Below, one piece after another: positions 1 to 9,898 of a stretch of 64,000 bases of DNA. How positions within the stretch are numbered: position 1 is the stretch's first letter; each line of letters starts with the position of its first letter. The notes under the pieces were generated by a model that saw only the letters and a list, made by a program, of their open reading frames with translations, ran no database searches and was not told the DNA's origin. The stretch lies in contig NZ_RCVT01000001.1 of the NCBI RefSeq assembly GCF_016107325.1, positions 1 through 64,000 on the forward strand. The letters are read 5' to 3'. This DNA is from Sphingomonas sp. MA1305. GTDB taxonomy: Bacteria; Pseudomonadota; Alphaproteobacteria; Sphingomonadales; Sphingomonadaceae. The position numbers and the translations under genes are program-made.

Positions 1-147
1 TTGCCCTCAGCGCTGACCGGCGCCTCCCAAGCCCGGGACTCGTCGCAAGCTTTCCGCCATCACCCGATCAGCGAGCGGGCCTGCCGGATCAAAGCCGCAG
101 AAAACCGCGCTTTTCGGTATGATCAGGGTAGGGGTGAAACAACGGGG

Positions 148-238
148 TGGCGGAGCGGGAGGGATTCGAACCCTCGATACGCTTTTGGCGTATACTCACT
201 TTCCAGGCGAGCGCCTTCGACCACTCGGCCACCGCTCC
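148..238 (-). tRNA. tRNA-Ser (anticodon GGA)
   Basis: Reading the minus strand, the acceptor arms GGAGCGG (from 238) and CCGCTCC pair, followed by discriminator G and an encoded CCA at 150-148. The T-arm carries GGTTCGAATCC, and there is a long variable arm (TATACGC...GCGTATA) typical of class II tRNAs. The anticodon loop CTGGAAA gives anticodon GGA, which reads UCC/UCU serine codons. Positions 1-147 downstream of it hold no convincing gene. Confidence 0.96.
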
Positions 239-328
239 GCATTCTCCCGGAAGTGGCGGCGCCTAGCGTGTCGCGGGCCGGATCGCAAGGCGATTGCGCA
301 TCGCCGCGGCCTGCGCCAGTCTGAGGCG

Positions 329-1201
329 ATGACCGATCTGCTCGCGCTGCTCGCCGCCGTCCTCAGCCCCGCCGCCCAGGCGACGCCGCCGGCGCCCGCC
401 GCCGCGCGGTCGCTGAGCGATCCGCTGCCCGGCGATTGGCGACCGATCCCCGACGACGAGCTGATGATCGTCACGCTCGGCACCGGCAAGCAGGTGGTGA
501 TCCGCCTCGCCGCGGCGCTGGCGCCGGCGCATGTCGGCAACATCCGCACGCTCGCCCGCACGCGCTGGTGGGATGGAACCAGCGTATATCGCGTCCAGGA
601 AAATTGGGTGACGCAATGGGGCGACCATACCGAGAAGAAGCCGCTGCCCGCCGGCGTCACCGACCAGCCCGCGGCGGAATTCGAGATCGCCGCCTTCCGG
701 CCGGCGGTGCGGATGCGCAAGGCGGACAGTTACTCGAGCGCGTCGGGGATCACCGCCGACGGCTGGCCGGTCGCGACCGACGGCAGGGCGGCCTGGCTGA
801 CGCATTGCTACGGCATGGTCGGCGTCGCCCGCGACAATTTACCCAGCACGGGCAGCGGGGCGGAGCTGTTCACGCCGATCGGCCAGTCGGCGCGGCGACT
901 CGACCGCAATTATACGGTCGTCGGGCGGATCGTGGAGGGCATGCCATATCTGTCCGCCCTGCCGCGCAGCGAGGCGGCGATGGGCATGTACGATCGCGAC
1001 GAGCAGCGCGTGCCGATCGTCTCCGTGCGACTGGCGAGCGACCTGCCGGCGGCGGAGCGGCCGCATTTCCAGTATCGCGCCGCGGACAATCCCCGTTTCG
1101 CCGCCGCGGTGGCGAAGCGCGAGAATCCCGAGCCGCCGATGGTCTCGTTGGGCGGTGCGGCGGTGTGCGACGTGCTGCCGGCGGTCCGGCGCGCGCCCTG
1201 A
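329..1201 (+). CDS. Periplasmic cyclophilin-type peptidylprolyl isomerase
   Basis: The product (290 aa) starts MTDLLALLAAVLSPAAQA, a short hydrophobic export signal, followed by a Pro/Ala-rich linker and a cyclophilin-type fold. The core shows a stretch equivalent to the FHRV...QGGD active-site strand (YRVQENWVTQWGD), and a later GMVGVAR strand matching the cyclophilin pattern. The family isomerises Xaa-Pro bonds; the signal suggests an envelope role in folding exported proteins. The reading frame is open further upstream, but that extension would cross the tRNA-Ser gene, so the first ATG after the tRNA is taken. It stands alone and converges with the lipoprotein gene that ends at 1502. Confidence 0.85.
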   Translation: MTDLLALLAAVLSPAAQATPPAPAAARSLSDPLPGDWRPIPDDELMIVTLGTGKQVVIRLAAALAPAHVGNIRTLARTRWWDGTSVYRVQENWVTQWGDHTEKKPLPAGVTDQPAAEFEIAAFRPAVRMRKADSYSSASGITADGWPVATDGRAAWLTHCYGMVGVARDNLPSTGSGAELFTPIGQSARRLDRNYTVVGRIVEGMPYLSALPRSEAAMGMYDRDEQRVPIVSVRLASDLPAAERPHFQYRAADNPRFAAAVAKRENPEPPMVSLGGAAVCDVLPAVRRAP

Positions 1202-1232
1202 GACCGGCGCAGCGCGTCGACCGGGACGTTCC

Positions 1233-1345
1233 GGAAAGTCTCAAAGGTCGCACGCAACGCTGCCGGCGCAGACCGAACCGCGGCTGTGCCATCGGCTCTT
1301 TGCGCCCGCCCGTGCCGGCGCTGCGGAAAGTCTCAAAAGTCGCAC
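1233..1345. repeat. Pair of 21-nt direct repeats in a convergent intergenic region
   Basis: The 300-nt gap between the converging genes ending at 1201 and 1502 contains GGAAAGTCTCAAAGGTCGCAC at 1233-1253 and the same 21-mer with one change (A for G at position 15) at 1325-1345. The copies are 92 nt apart. A GC hairpin (CAGCGCC-GCC-GGCGCTG, 1481-1497) lies just beyond the lipoprotein stop but has no clear T-run. No gene is visible here. Confidence 0.6.
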
Positions 1346-1501
1346 CTGCGACGGGGTGCGCGGCCCCGCAACACCGCGTCGGGCCCGGCGGTTCGGTGGC
1401 CGGCGGGCGATCAGTCTACGGCGTCAAAGAGCGGGCAGGGCACTGCCGCCCGCATCCTAACGGCCGATGGCGTTGTAGGACAGCGCCGCCGGCGCTGGGC
1501 G

Positions 1502-2089
1502 TCAGCTCTGCGCGACCCAGTCGGCGACCTGGGCCGCAACCTGGTTGGCGGCCTGGCTGAGCCCGGTGCCGGCATTGGCCGCGTCGATCGCGCCGACCGG
1601 CACACGCGCCTCGAAGCGGCGCTTCTCGACCGTCTGCTTGCCGGCGCGGGTCAGCGCCGCGTCATAGACGACCACCGCCTGGCGCTGCCCGGCGTCGAAG
1701 CCGAACTGGCGCAGCTCGCCGGCCAGCGTCGCGCTGGGATCGCCGATCGACTGCACCGTCGACAGGACCACCATGTTGCTGCGCGTCGTCAGCGCATCGG
1801 CGAGCAGCCGCGCGAACAGCCGCGACGGCGGTTCGGACCATTGCGCGTTCTTGACGTAGGCGACCTCGGTCGGGGTGGTCCACACCGGCACGCGCGCGAC
1901 CGCGATCGCGGCGGGGCTGGTCGGCACCTGCACGACGATCGAGCGCGCCTTGGCCGAATCCTGCGTCGCGCCGGGCTGTGGCGCGAAACTGGAGGTCAGG
2001 GTGAGCAGCTGCGGCGGCGGCTTGGCGCCGAAGCTGATGCAGCCGGCGAGCGGCAGCGCCGCGGCGAGCAGGAGAAGTTTGCGCGTCAT
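1502..2089 (-). CDS. ABC-transport auxiliary lipoprotein (PqiC/DUF330-like)
   Basis: The 195-aa product begins with a lipoprotein signal peptide; LAGC is the lipobox, with Cys17 as the lipidation site. The rest resembles the ABC-type transport auxiliary lipoprotein family found beside MCE transporters. These proteins are thought to work at the outer-membrane side of a lipid-transport bridge. It lies 4 nt behind the MCE gene and is the last gene of the permease-ATPase-MCE-lipoprotein run, which supports a role in phospholipid trafficking between the membranes. The family assignment rests on the lipobox, the length and the context. Confidence 0.82.
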   Translation of the reverse strand: MTRKLLLLAAALPLAGCISFGAKPPPQLLTLTSSFAPQPGATQDSAKARSIVVQVPTSPAAIAVARVPVWTTPTEVAYVKNAQWSEPPSRLFARLLADALTTRSNMVVLSTVQSIGDPSATLAGELRQFGFDAGQRQAVVVYDAALTRAGKQTVEKRRFEARVPVGAIDAANAGTGLSQAANQVAAQVADWVAQS

Positions 2090-2093
2090 GGTC

Positions 2094-3056
2094 TCACTTG
2101 CCCTTGTAGTCGGGGAGCTTCTGCTGGCCGATCAGCGAGCTGGCACCGCCCTGGTCGACCTTGTCGGCGATCGACGACAGCGCGGTCGCGGTGACGCGCA
2201 GGTCGCGGACCAACCGGTTCGCCTCCGGGATCGTCTGCTTGGAGAAGGTCTGCAGGCCTGGCCGCGCATCCTGGATCGCCGAATTCAACGTCTCGGCGCT
2301 CTGCTTGGCGGCGGCGATCGTCTGGTTGAGGTTGGCGAGTGTCGGCTTGACGTCCTCGGCGAGCACGCCGTTGGTGGTGTCGGCGAGCTTGCCGATCGAC
2401 TGCGCCGCGTCGCCGGCCTGCTGGATCGCGACCCGCGTCTGCGCCAGCGTCGCCGCAATCTCCGGGCCGCGATCGGCGAGCGCACCGCTCAGCCGGTTGG
2501 TATTGTCGAGGATGCCGGCGATCGACGCCTGGTTTCGGTCGGACAGCAGGCCGGTCAGTCGCTCGGTCAGCGTCGACAGCCGCTCGAGCAGCTGCGGCGC
2601 GCTGTTCAGGATCGCGCCGATGCCGCCCTGCTTGGTCGAGATGACCGGCACGCCATAGGGGCAGAGCTGCGCATTGGGCTCTTCCGGGCATTTGATCTCG
2701 GGCGCGCCCTTGCGGCCGCCGTCGAGCGCGACGGTGCTGGTGCCGGTGAAGCTGCCCTGGATCGTCGCGGTCGTGCCCTGCAGGATCGGTGTGTCGTTGT
2801 TGACCGTGACGCGGACGCGGACGAACTGCGGATCGGGCTTCCACAACAGGATCTGCTTCACCTGGCCGCTCGGCACGCCGGAATAGGTGACGGTCGACCC
2901 CTTGGCGAGGCCGTCGACGCTCTGCTTGAAGAAGATGTCGTATTCCTTCACCGACTCGCCGCCCAGCCGGGCGATCCAGACGGTGAAGATGGCAAGAACG
3001 GCGAGCAGGATCAGCACCACCGCGCCGACGATCACATGGTTGGAACGGGTTTCCAT
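2094..3056 (-). CDS. mlaD: MCE-family lipid transport protein (MlaD-like)
   Basis: The 320-aa protein has one N-terminal membrane anchor (about residues 8-30, VIVGAVVLILLAVLAIF), then an MCE domain (about 38-120, with the GLAKGSTVTYSGVPSGQV signature), and a long alpha-helical C-terminal part that contains several TLxQTR-type helices. MCE proteins form periplasmic rings that shuttle phospholipids. The start METRSNH is chosen because its ATG shares one base with the stop of the ATPase gene (TGATG). It is longer than E. coli MlaD because of the C-terminal helical extension, as in PqiB/Mce-type relatives. Confidence 0.9.
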   Translation of the reverse strand: METRSNHVIVGAVVLILLAVLAIFTVWIARLGGESVKEYDIFFKQSVDGLAKGSTVTYSGVPSGQVKQILLWKPDPQFVRVRVTVNNDTPILQGTTATIQGSFTGTSTVALDGGRKGAPEIKCPEEPNAQLCPYGVPVISTKQGGIGAILNSAPQLLERLSTLTERLTGLLSDRNQASIAGILDNTNRLSGALADRGPEIAATLAQTRVAIQQAGDAAQSIGKLADTTNGVLAEDVKPTLANLNQTIAAAKQSAETLNSAIQDARPGLQTFSKQTIPEANRLVRDLRVTATALSSIADKVDQGGASSLIGQQKLPDYKGK

Positions 3057-3973
3057 CAGTCGGTCCTCGCCTGCTGCGCGGGTGTCTCGGTGGCGGCGGC
3101 ACCGGAGTCCTGGAGTTGCTGTTGCTTGACGTCGGTCGGATGCGCCGCCGCCTGGGCATCGGCGGATGCCGCGGCGCGCTCCTTCGAATCGATCGCGGCG
3201 CGGCCACGCGGGCCGTTGAAATATTCCTGGATCCACGGGTGATCGAGCGCGAGCAATTCGTCGATCGTGCCGACCGCGATCACCTTCTTGTCGGCGAGCA
3301 CGGCGATCCGGTCGCAGATCGCATAGAGCGTGTCGAGATCGTGGGTGATCAGGAAGACGGTGAGGCCGAGCGTCTTCTGCAGCGACTTGGTCAGATCGTC
3401 GAAGGCGGCGGCGCCGATCGGGTCGAGGCCGGCGGTCGGTTCGTCGAGGAACAGCAGTTCGGGATCGAGCGCCAGTGCGCGGGCGAGGCCGGCGCGCTTG
3501 CGCATGCCGCCCGACAGCTCGGCGGGATATTTCGGCCCGGCGTCGGCGGGCAGGCCGGTCATCACCACCTTGTACGCCGCGATCTCCGCCATCAGCGCCG
3601 GCGGCAGTTCCTTGTAGAATTCGCGCAAGGGCACTTCGACATTCTCGGCGACGGTCAGCGTCGAGAACAGCGCGCCACCCTGGAACAGCACACCCCAGCG
3701 CTTGCGGATCTCGACCGCCTCGGTCTCCTCGCGGCCGATCGTCGGTTCGCCGAACACGGTGATCTCGCCCGCGACCGGCGTCTGCAGGCCGATGATCGAG
3801 CGCATCAGCACCGACTTGCCGGTGCCCGAGCCGCCGACGACGCCGAGGATCTCGCCGCGGCGCACCTCCAGGTCGAGGCCGTCGTGGATGATCGAATCGC
3901 CGAAGGCGTTCTTCAGGCCGCGGACCTGGATGACGGGCGCGTCGCCATGGGCGCGGGTGCCGGCGCGGGCCAT
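3056..3973 (-). CDS. mlaF: ABC transporter ATP-binding protein (MlaF-like)
   Basis: The 305-aa ATPase has Walker A GGSGTGKS, the LSGGM signature (as AELSGGMRKRAGLARAL), Walker B LLFLDEPTAGLDP and a switch histidine (LITHD). It energises lipid movement by the MlaE-type permease in the inner membrane. The last 45 or so residues are an Ala/Gln-rich tail outside the ATPase core. The start MARAGTRAH overlaps the permease stop by one base, and its own stop overlaps the MCE start by one base, so the three are expected to be translated together. Confidence 0.93.
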   Translation of the reverse strand: MARAGTRAHGDAPVIQVRGLKNAFGDSIIHDGLDLEVRRGEILGVVGGSGTGKSVLMRSIIGLQTPVAGEITVFGEPTIGREETEAVEIRKRWGVLFQGGALFSTLTVAENVEVPLREFYKELPPALMAEIAAYKVVMTGLPADAGPKYPAELSGGMRKRAGLARALALDPELLFLDEPTAGLDPIGAAAFDDLTKSLQKTLGLTVFLITHDLDTLYAICDRIAVLADKKVIAVGTIDELLALDHPWIQEYFNGPRGRAAIDSKERAAASADAQAAAHPTDVKQQQLQDSGAAATETPAQQARTD

Positions 3974-5073
3974 CAGTTCCACCCCACCCAGGTGAAGAAC
4001 ACCGCGAAGAAGGCGTCCAGCACGATCACCAGGAAGATCGCCTGCACCACCGCCGAGGTGGTGCGCAGGCCGACCTGCTCCGCGTCCGATTCGACCAGCA
4101 TGCCCTGGAAGCAGCCGGCAATGGCGATGATCGCGCCGAACACCGGCGCCTTGATCAGGCCGATGTACAGGTCGGTGATCGGCACCACCTCGCGAATCCG
4201 CTGCATGAAGGTGACGGGCGGGATGTCGAGCCCGATCCAGCAGAGCAGGCCGCCGCCGATCATCGCGATCAGCGACGAATAGAAGCCGAGCAGCGGCATC
4301 AGCAGCACCGCGGCGATGGTACGCGGCAGCACCAGCGCCTCCATCGGCGAGACGCCGATCGTGCGCATCGCGTCGATCTCCTCGGTCAGCTTCATCGTGC
4401 CGAGCTGCGCGGCGAAGGCGGAGCCGGACCGGCCGGCGACCATGATCGCGGTCATCAGCACGCCGAGCTCGCGCAGCGTCAGCCGGCCGACGAGGTTGAT
4501 CGTGAATACCTCCGCGCCGAACTGGCGGAGCTGCACCGCGCCCTGCTGGGCGATGACGATGCCGATCAGGAAGCTCATCAGGCCGACGATCGCCAAAGCC
4601 TGCACGCCGACCACCTCGAACCGGTGGACGGTGGCGTTGAAGCGGAAGCGCGAGGGATGGCGGATGACATTGCCCAGCGCGATCACGGTGGCGCCGAGGA
4701 AGCCGAGCAGGCCGTACAGCGTCTTCAGCGCGATGATGACGGCATCGCCGACCTCGCCGACCAGCTGGCCGACGAGACCGCGGCGGCCTTCGCGCAACGC
4801 GACGGGCTGGTCGGCGGCGACGACCTGGTCGAGCAGGTGGCGGCCATCCTCGTCGAGACCGTCGATGGCCGCGTCGGTGCGCGCGGCGAGGCGGTGGACC
4901 AGCCAGGCGCCGACCGTGTCGATCCGGCCGACATGGTTGAGGTCGATGCGGTCGACCTTGCCCTGCACCTTGTCGAGCCGATCGGGCAGGTCGCCGATCG
5001 TGCGCAGCAAGAGGTCGCCGGAGAAGCGCAGCGTGCCGCTGCCATCCTCGCTGAATTCGGCTCTTGCGCTCAT
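3973..5073 (-). CDS. mlaE: Lipid ABC transporter permease with N-terminal STAS-like domain (MlaE-like)
   Basis: This 366-aa protein has two parts. Residues about 1-100 resemble a STAS domain (ID..HVGRIDTVGAWLVHRL), fused to an MlaE-family permease with several membrane segments and the conserved stretch containing ELGVLMTAIMVAGRSGSAF and EIDAMRTIGVSP. In E. coli the STAS protein MlaB is separate; here it is fused, which is common in alphaproteobacteria. It is the first gene of the tightly overlapping Mla set. Confidence 0.92.
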   Translation of the reverse strand: MSARAEFSEDGSGTLRFSGDLLLRTIGDLPDRLDKVQGKVDRIDLNHVGRIDTVGAWLVHRLAARTDAAIDGLDEDGRHLLDQVVAADQPVALREGRRGLVGQLVGEVGDAVIIALKTLYGLLGFLGATVIALGNVIRHPSRFRFNATVHRFEVVGVQALAIVGLMSFLIGIVIAQQGAVQLRQFGAEVFTINLVGRLTLRELGVLMTAIMVAGRSGSAFAAQLGTMKLTEEIDAMRTIGVSPMEALVLPRTIAAVLLMPLLGFYSSLIAMIGGGLLCWIGLDIPPVTFMQRIREVVPITDLYIGLIKAPVFGAIIAIAGCFQGMLVESDAEQVGLRTTSAVVQAIFLVIVLDAFFAVFFTWVGWN

Positions 5074-5155
5074 CGATCTCGCTCTTGGGCCATTGCGGGA
5101 CGAACGGCAAGACGCATCCTGCGTACGCCGGACGGTTTGTCCGGTTCAGCCTGAG

Positions 5156-6424
5156 TCAAAGTAGCACATCCACCGCATGGATGGCGAGGCCGACCAGCCC
5201 ACCGACCAATGTGCCGTTGACGCGGATATATTGCAGGTCGCGGCCGACGGCGTTTTCGAGGCGGCGGGTGATTGTGCGCGCATCCCAGCTGCGCACGGTT
5301 TCCGAGACGAGCCGGACGATGCCGTCGCCATAATCGGCGGCGATGCCGACGACGGTGCGGCGGACGAAGCGGTTGATCGAGCGCGACAGCCGCGGGTCGC
5401 CGCCGAGCGTCTGGCCGAGCTGGCGCAGCAGGTCGCCGAGCTGGCCGTTCATCGCGCCTTCCGGATCGCGGGCGATGGCGAGCAGGCGGCCGCGCGCCTG
5501 TTCCCACAGGCCGTCGAGCCAGCGCTGCATCGCCGGATTGTCGATCAGCTCCGCCTTCATCGCCTCGACGCGCAGCGCGGTGTCCGGATCGTGCTGCAGG
5601 TCCCAGGCGAGTCGGTCGAGCCCTTCCTCGACCTTGAGGCGCAGGGGATGGTCGGGATTCTCGCTCATCTCGACGATCAGCCGTTCCAGCCCGTCGATCA
5701 ACTTGTCGGCGACCGTCTCGTCCAGGCCGGTCCAGCGCATCACCGAGCCGGCGCGCTCATGGACCATCTGGCGGATGAGATGTTCGTTCGCGGCGAGCGC
5801 CTTGGCCGACCAGCGGATCGTCGAGTCGAGCAGCGGCGCATGACGGTTGCCGGCGATCATCGCGGTCAGCAGTTGGCCGAGGATCGGGGCGAGGGCGGTG
5901 TCGCGCAGGCGGCCGGCGATCCCCGCCTTGACCATGCCGCCGAGCCGCTGCGGGTCGAGTCCCTCGAGCAGTTGCGCGACCATCTTGGACGCGCCCTGGC
6001 GGAAGCGGCCGCCGGCGCCTTCCGGCGGATCGGTCAGCCAGCGGACGATGGCGCCGGCGACGTCGAGCCGGCGCATGCGGCGCGCGATCACCACCGGCTG
6101 CAGGAAGTTGGTGCGCAGGAAGACGGCGAGCGTGTCGCCGATCCGGTCCTTGTTTCGCGGCACGATCGCGGTGTGCGGGATCGGCAGGCCGAGCGGATGG
6201 CGGAACAGGGCGGTGACGGCGAACCAGTCGGCGAGGCCGCCGACCATCGCCGCCTCGCTGAACGCCTGGACGAAGCCCCAGGCGGGATGGACCGGCGCCA
6301 GCGCGCGGCTGGCGAGGAACAGCGCCGCCATCGCCACCAGCAAGGCGGTCGCGACCAGCCGCATGCGGACCAGCGCGGGCGGTGTCGCCTCTGGCATGGC
6401 GCTGGCGCGGGTGGCGGTGATCAT
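5156..6424 (-). CDS. DUF445 family inner-membrane protein
   Basis: The 422-aa protein shows two N-terminal membrane segments around the DUF445 hallmark (MVGGLADWFAVTALFRHPLGLPIPHTAI, residues about 60-87), a long soluble helical body and a C-terminal hydrophobic segment (GTLVGGLVGLAIHAVDVLL). The biochemical function of the family is unknown. It is encoded 82 nt upstream of the MlaE-like permease on the same strand. Start ATG at 6424 directly follows a GGGG run; an alternative is Met10. Confidence 0.85.
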   Translation of the reverse strand: MITATRASAMPEATPPALVRMRLVATALLVAMAALFLASRALAPVHPAWGFVQAFSEAAMVGGLADWFAVTALFRHPLGLPIPHTAIVPRNKDRIGDTLAVFLRTNFLQPVVIARRMRRLDVAGAIVRWLTDPPEGAGGRFRQGASKMVAQLLEGLDPQRLGGMVKAGIAGRLRDTALAPILGQLLTAMIAGNRHAPLLDSTIRWSAKALAANEHLIRQMVHERAGSVMRWTGLDETVADKLIDGLERLIVEMSENPDHPLRLKVEEGLDRLAWDLQHDPDTALRVEAMKAELIDNPAMQRWLDGLWEQARGRLLAIARDPEGAMNGQLGDLLRQLGQTLGGDPRLSRSINRFVRRTVVGIAADYGDGIVRLVSETVRSWDARTITRRLENAVGRDLQYIRVNGTLVGGLVGLAIHAVDVLL

Positions 6425-6530
6425 CCCCGAAACAATCCCCGAACGACGGGAATGTTCAAGGGGGAAGCTTGCGATGCTGCTTCCGTCTCCGGAAGGGGAG
6501 GGTGTGCCGTTGGGCCGCCGTCCCGATCTT

Positions 6531-6634
6531 CGTCATCCCGGCGTACGCCGGGACCCATGGACAGGAGACATCGGCGGTCGTGCGATGCCTCTGCCGTCCC
6601 GTATCCATGGGTCCCGGCGTGCGCCGGGATGACG
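6531..6634. repeat. REPIN-like inverted pair of palindromes
   Basis: A left arm (6531-6561) beginning CGTCATCCCGGCGTACGCC and a right arm (6604-6634) ending GCGCCGGGATGACG are inverted copies with one mismatch, separated by 42 nt. Each arm is itself a small palindrome (CCCGGCGTACGCCGGG). It lies between the efflux pump stop (6666) and the DUF445 start (6424). Such paired palindromes are typical of non-autonomous REP elements. Confidence 0.75.
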
Positions 6635-6665
6635 ATCACTGGCGCGTCGTCGGCCTCCCCGACCC

Positions 6666-9600
6666 TCACTCCGCCGGCTGGTCGCCCTCGTAGCCGATGC
6701 GGCCCTGCGCGGGGCCGAGCTTGGGCGCGGCCGGGTCGCCGGCGATGCCGACCACCGCGCTGCCGTCGTCGCCGGGGCGGTAGGTGAGCAGGCGCCGGCC
6801 GAGGCGCGGGCCGACGAACCGCTCGACGCCGACGGCGAGGCTGAAGGCGGCGGGCACGATCAGCAGCGTGAGGACGGTCGACAGCGTCAGTCCGCCGATC
6901 ACGACGATGCCCATCGGCGCGCGCCACGATCCGTCGCCGTTCAGCGACAAAGCGGTCGGGATCATGCCCGCGACCATCGCCACCGTGGTCATCACGATCG
7001 GCTGGGCGCGCTTGTGGCCGGCGTCGATGATCGCGGTCATCGTGTCGACGCCCTTTGCCATCTCCTCCAGCGCAAAGTCGATCAGCAGGATCGAGTTCTT
7101 GGCGACGATGCCGAGCAGCATCAGCAGGCCGATGTAGACCGGCAGCGACACCGGCTTGCCCGCCACCCACAGGGCGATCAGGCCGCCGAGCGGGGCAAGC
7201 AGCAGCGAGCCCATGTTGACGAACGGCGGCAGCGCGCGGCGATAGAGGAGGACGAGCACCGCGAAGACCAGGAAGGTGCCGCTGACCACCGCGATGACGA
7301 AGTTGGTGATCATCTCCTGCTGCCACTTGGCCTGGCCGAGGGTCAGCTTGTTCACGCCGATCGGCAGGTTCTTCATGGTCGGCAGATTGTCGATCTGCTT
7401 CTGCGCGACGCCCGACAGCACGCCGGGGGCGAGGTCGGCGCCGACGGTGATCTGCCGCTGCTGGTTGACGCGGTCGATCTTGGTCGGGCCGGAGCCGAGG
7501 CCGATGTCGGCGACGACGCTCAGGGGCACCGAGCCGCCGTTCTGCGTGGTGACGGGCAGGTTCTGGATCGTCGACAGCTCGGTCCGCGCGCCCTCGTCGA
7601 GCGCGACGCGGATCGGCACCTGGCGGTCGGAGAGCGAGAAGCGCGCCGAATTCTGGTCGATGTCGCCCAGGGTCGCGATGCGGATCGCGCTCGACAGCGC
7701 CTGCGTCGTCACGCCGAGCTGGGCGGCGAGATCGAGCCGCGGCTTGATCACGATCTCCGGCCGCTGGATGTTGCCGGCGACGCGCGGGGCGGTCAGCGAG
7801 GGCAGCTTGCTCATCTCGGCGACGATCTGGTTCGCCGTCTTGGTGAGCAGGTCGGGATCGTCGCCGCCGAGCACGACGGTCATGTCACGGCCCGACGAGC
7901 CCCAGCCGAATTGCGAGCGGAAGCCGACGCGCGCATCGGGGATCTTGGCGAGCTGCGGCGCGAGCTGGCGCTCGAATTCGGTGCTCTTGAGCTTGCGGTC
8001 GTCCTTCAGCGTCGCGGTGACGCGGCCGGTGTTGACCGAACCGTTGGAGCCGGTGCGGGCGTAGACGGAGGCGACGTCGGGCTGCTTGCGCAGCAGGTCG
8101 GCGACCTGGCGGACGACCGCGTCGGTCTGTTCCAGCGTGGTGCCGGGCACCATCTCGATCGTCGCGGTGGAATCGTCCTGGTCCTGTTCGGGGCTGAACT
8201 GCGACGGCAGCACCGCGAACATGACCAGCGTCAGCGCAAAGGCGCCGACGCCGATGCCGACCACCCACAGGCGATGATCGCGGAAGCGGCCGAGGATGCG
8301 GTGGATGCCGCCGCGCGTCGCGCTCGCCTTGGCGCGGCCGCTGTCGAGCGTCCAGCGCAGCACGCCCATATAGGCGTCCATCAGCCGGCCCTCGCCATGG
8401 CTGGCGGGACCGGCGGCCTTGAGGAAATAGGCGGCGATCATCGGCGTGACGAGGCGCGCGACCGCCAGGCTCATCAGCACCGAGACGACGACGGTGAGGC
8501 CGAAATTCTTGAAGAACTGGCCGGAAATGCCGGGCATGACGCTGACCGGCATGAACACCGCGACGATCGCCATCGTCGTCGCCAGCACGGCGAGGCCGAT
8601 CTCGTCCGCCGCGTCGATCGATGCCTGATAGGCTGATTTGCCCATGCGCATGTGGCGGACGATGTTCTCGATCTCGACGATCGCGTCGTCGACCAGCACG
8701 CCGGCGACGAGGCTGAGCGCGAGCAGCGTCATCTGGTTGAGGTTGAAGCCGAGCAGCTCCATGAACCAGAAGGTCGGGATCGCCGACAGCGGGATGGCGA
8801 GCGCGGAGATCAGCGTCGCGCGACCGTCGCGCAGGAACAGGAACACGACGATGACGGCGAGGATCGCGCCCTCGATCATCGCATGGATCGCGCTCTCATA
8901 TTGCATCTCGGTGTATTTGACGCTGTTCGAACGCAGCACGAAATGCACCGAGGGGTTGCGCTTCTCGAGATCGGCGAGCTTCTTCACCGCGCCGTTGAAC
9001 ACGCTGACGTCGGACGCGCCCTTGGCGCGCTGGAAGTCGAAGCTGATCGCCTGGCGGCCGTCGACCGCGGCGCGGCTGCGCTGTTCGGCATAGAGGTCGC
9101 GGACCGTGGCGATGTCGGCGAGACGGACGGTGCGGCCGGCCGACACCGGGATCAGCGTCTGGCCGAGGTCGTAGGCGTTCTTGGCATTGCCGAGCACGCG
9201 CACCGATTCCTCCGCGCCCGCGATCTCGGCGCGGCCGCCGGCGGCGTTGAGGTTGATCGCGCGCAGCTGCTGGTTGACCTGGCTGGCGGTCAGCCCCTGG
9301 CTCTGCAGCTTGGCGGGGTCGAGGATGACGCGGATCTCGCGGGTGACGCCGCCGTTGCGGTTGACCGCGGCCATGCCGGGTACCGACAGCAATTCCTTGG
9401 TGACGGTATTGTCGATGTACCAGCTGAGCTGTTCCACCGTCATGTCGTTGGAGATCGCCGAATAGCTGGCGAGATCGTTGTCGGTGGTGTTGGCGCGGAA
9501 CACCTGCGGTTCGAGGATGCCGTCCGGCAGGTTGCTGCGGATCTGCTGGATCGCGCTGCGCACGTCCTCGACCGCGCGGTCGATCGGCGTGCCGATCGTC

Positions 9601-9893
9601 AGCTGGACGACGGTCTGCGACTGGCCCTCGGTGACGGTGGAATTGATCTCGTCGACGCCCTGCAGGCTGCGCAGCGCCGATTCGACCTTTTGCGTGACCT
9701 GGTTCTCCAGCTCGGTCGGCGCGGCGCCCGGCTGGCTGATGACGACGATCGCGACCGGGAAGTCAATGTCGGGATCGTTGTTGACGCTCATCCGCATGAA
9801 CGACACGACGCCGGCCAGCGTCAGCGCGACGAACAGCACGATCGGCGGAACCGGGTTGCGGATCGCCCAGGCGGAAATGTTGCGAAAGCTCAT
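6666..9893 (-). CDS. RND-family efflux pump inner-membrane permease
   Basis: This 1075-aa protein has the two-fold RND layout: an N-terminal membrane helix ([18 protein letters not shown]), a large periplasmic loop, a bundle of helices with the [14 protein letters not shown] motif carrying the proton-relay aspartates, then a second loop and bundle. It belongs to the hydrophobe/amphiphile efflux branch (AcrB/MdtB-like) and should export drugs or other amphiphiles using the proton gradient. The adaptor gene lies 5 nt upstream. No outer-membrane TolC-like gene is in the window, so the channel must be encoded elsewhere. The substrate cannot be told from sequence. Confidence 0.93.
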   Translation of the reverse strand: MSFRNISAWAIRNPVPPIVLFVALTLAGVVSFMRMSVNNDPDIDFPVAIVVISQPGAAPTELENQVTQKVESALRSLQGVDEINSTVTEGQSQTVVQLTIGTPIDRAVEDVRSAIQQIRSNLPDGILEPQVFRANTTDNDLASYSAISNDMTVEQLSWYIDNTVTKELLSVPGMAAVNRNGGVTREIRVILDPAKLQSQGLTASQVNQQLRAINLNAAGGRAEIAGAEESVRVLGNAKNAYDLGQTLIPVSAGRTVRLADIATVRDLYAEQRSRAAVDGRQAISFDFQRAKGASDVSVFNGAVKKLADLEKRNPSVHFVLRSNSVKYTEMQYESAIHAMIEGAILAVIVVFLFLRDGRATLISALAIPLSAIPTFWFMELLGFNLNQMTLLALSLVAGVLVDDAIVEIENIVRHMRMGKSAYQASIDAADEIGLAVLATTMAIVAVFMPVSVMPGISGQFFKNFGLTVVVSVLMSLAVARLVTPMIAAYFLKAAGPASHGEGRLMDAYMGVLRWTLDSGRAKASATRGGIHRILGRFRDHRLWVVGIGVGAFALTLVMFAVLPSQFSPEQDQDDSTATIEMVPGTTLEQTDAVVRQVADLLRKQPDVASVYARTGSNGSVNTGRVTATLKDDRKLKSTEFERQLAPQLAKIPDARVGFRSQFGWGSSGRDMTVVLGGDDPDLLTKTANQIVAEMSKLPSLTAPRVAGNIQRPEIVIKPRLDLAAQLGVTTQALSSAIRIATLGDIDQNSARFSLSDRQVPIRVALDEGARTELSTIQNLPVTTQNGGSVPLSVVADIGLGSGPTKIDRVNQQRQITVGADLAPGVLSGVAQKQIDNLPTMKNLPIGVNKLTLGQAKWQQEMITNFVIAVVSGTFLVFAVLVLLYRRALPPFVNMGSLLLAPLGGLIALWVAGKPVSLPVYIGLLMLLGIVAKNSILLIDFALEEMAKGVDTMTAIIDAGHKRAQPIVMTTVAMVAGMIPTALSLNGDGSWRAPMGIVVIGGLTLSTVLTLLIVPAAFSLAVGVERFVGPRLGRRLLTYRPGDDGSAVVGIAGDPAAPKLGPAQGRIGYEGDQPAE

Positions 9894-9898
9894 GACGA

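Noticed and set aside
119..328. Upstream extension of the cyclophilin frame
   Set aside because: It would run through the tRNA-Ser gene and has no protein-like composition; the signal peptide begins at 329.
2086..3207. Long open frame parallel to the MCE gene
   Set aside because: It is a high-GC shadow of mlaD with Arg/Pro-rich sequence and no domain. Many other long antisense or shifted frames in this window are rejected on the same ground.
6425..6665. CRISPR-like repeats
   Set aside because: There are only two inverted arms, not a series of direct repeats with spacers.
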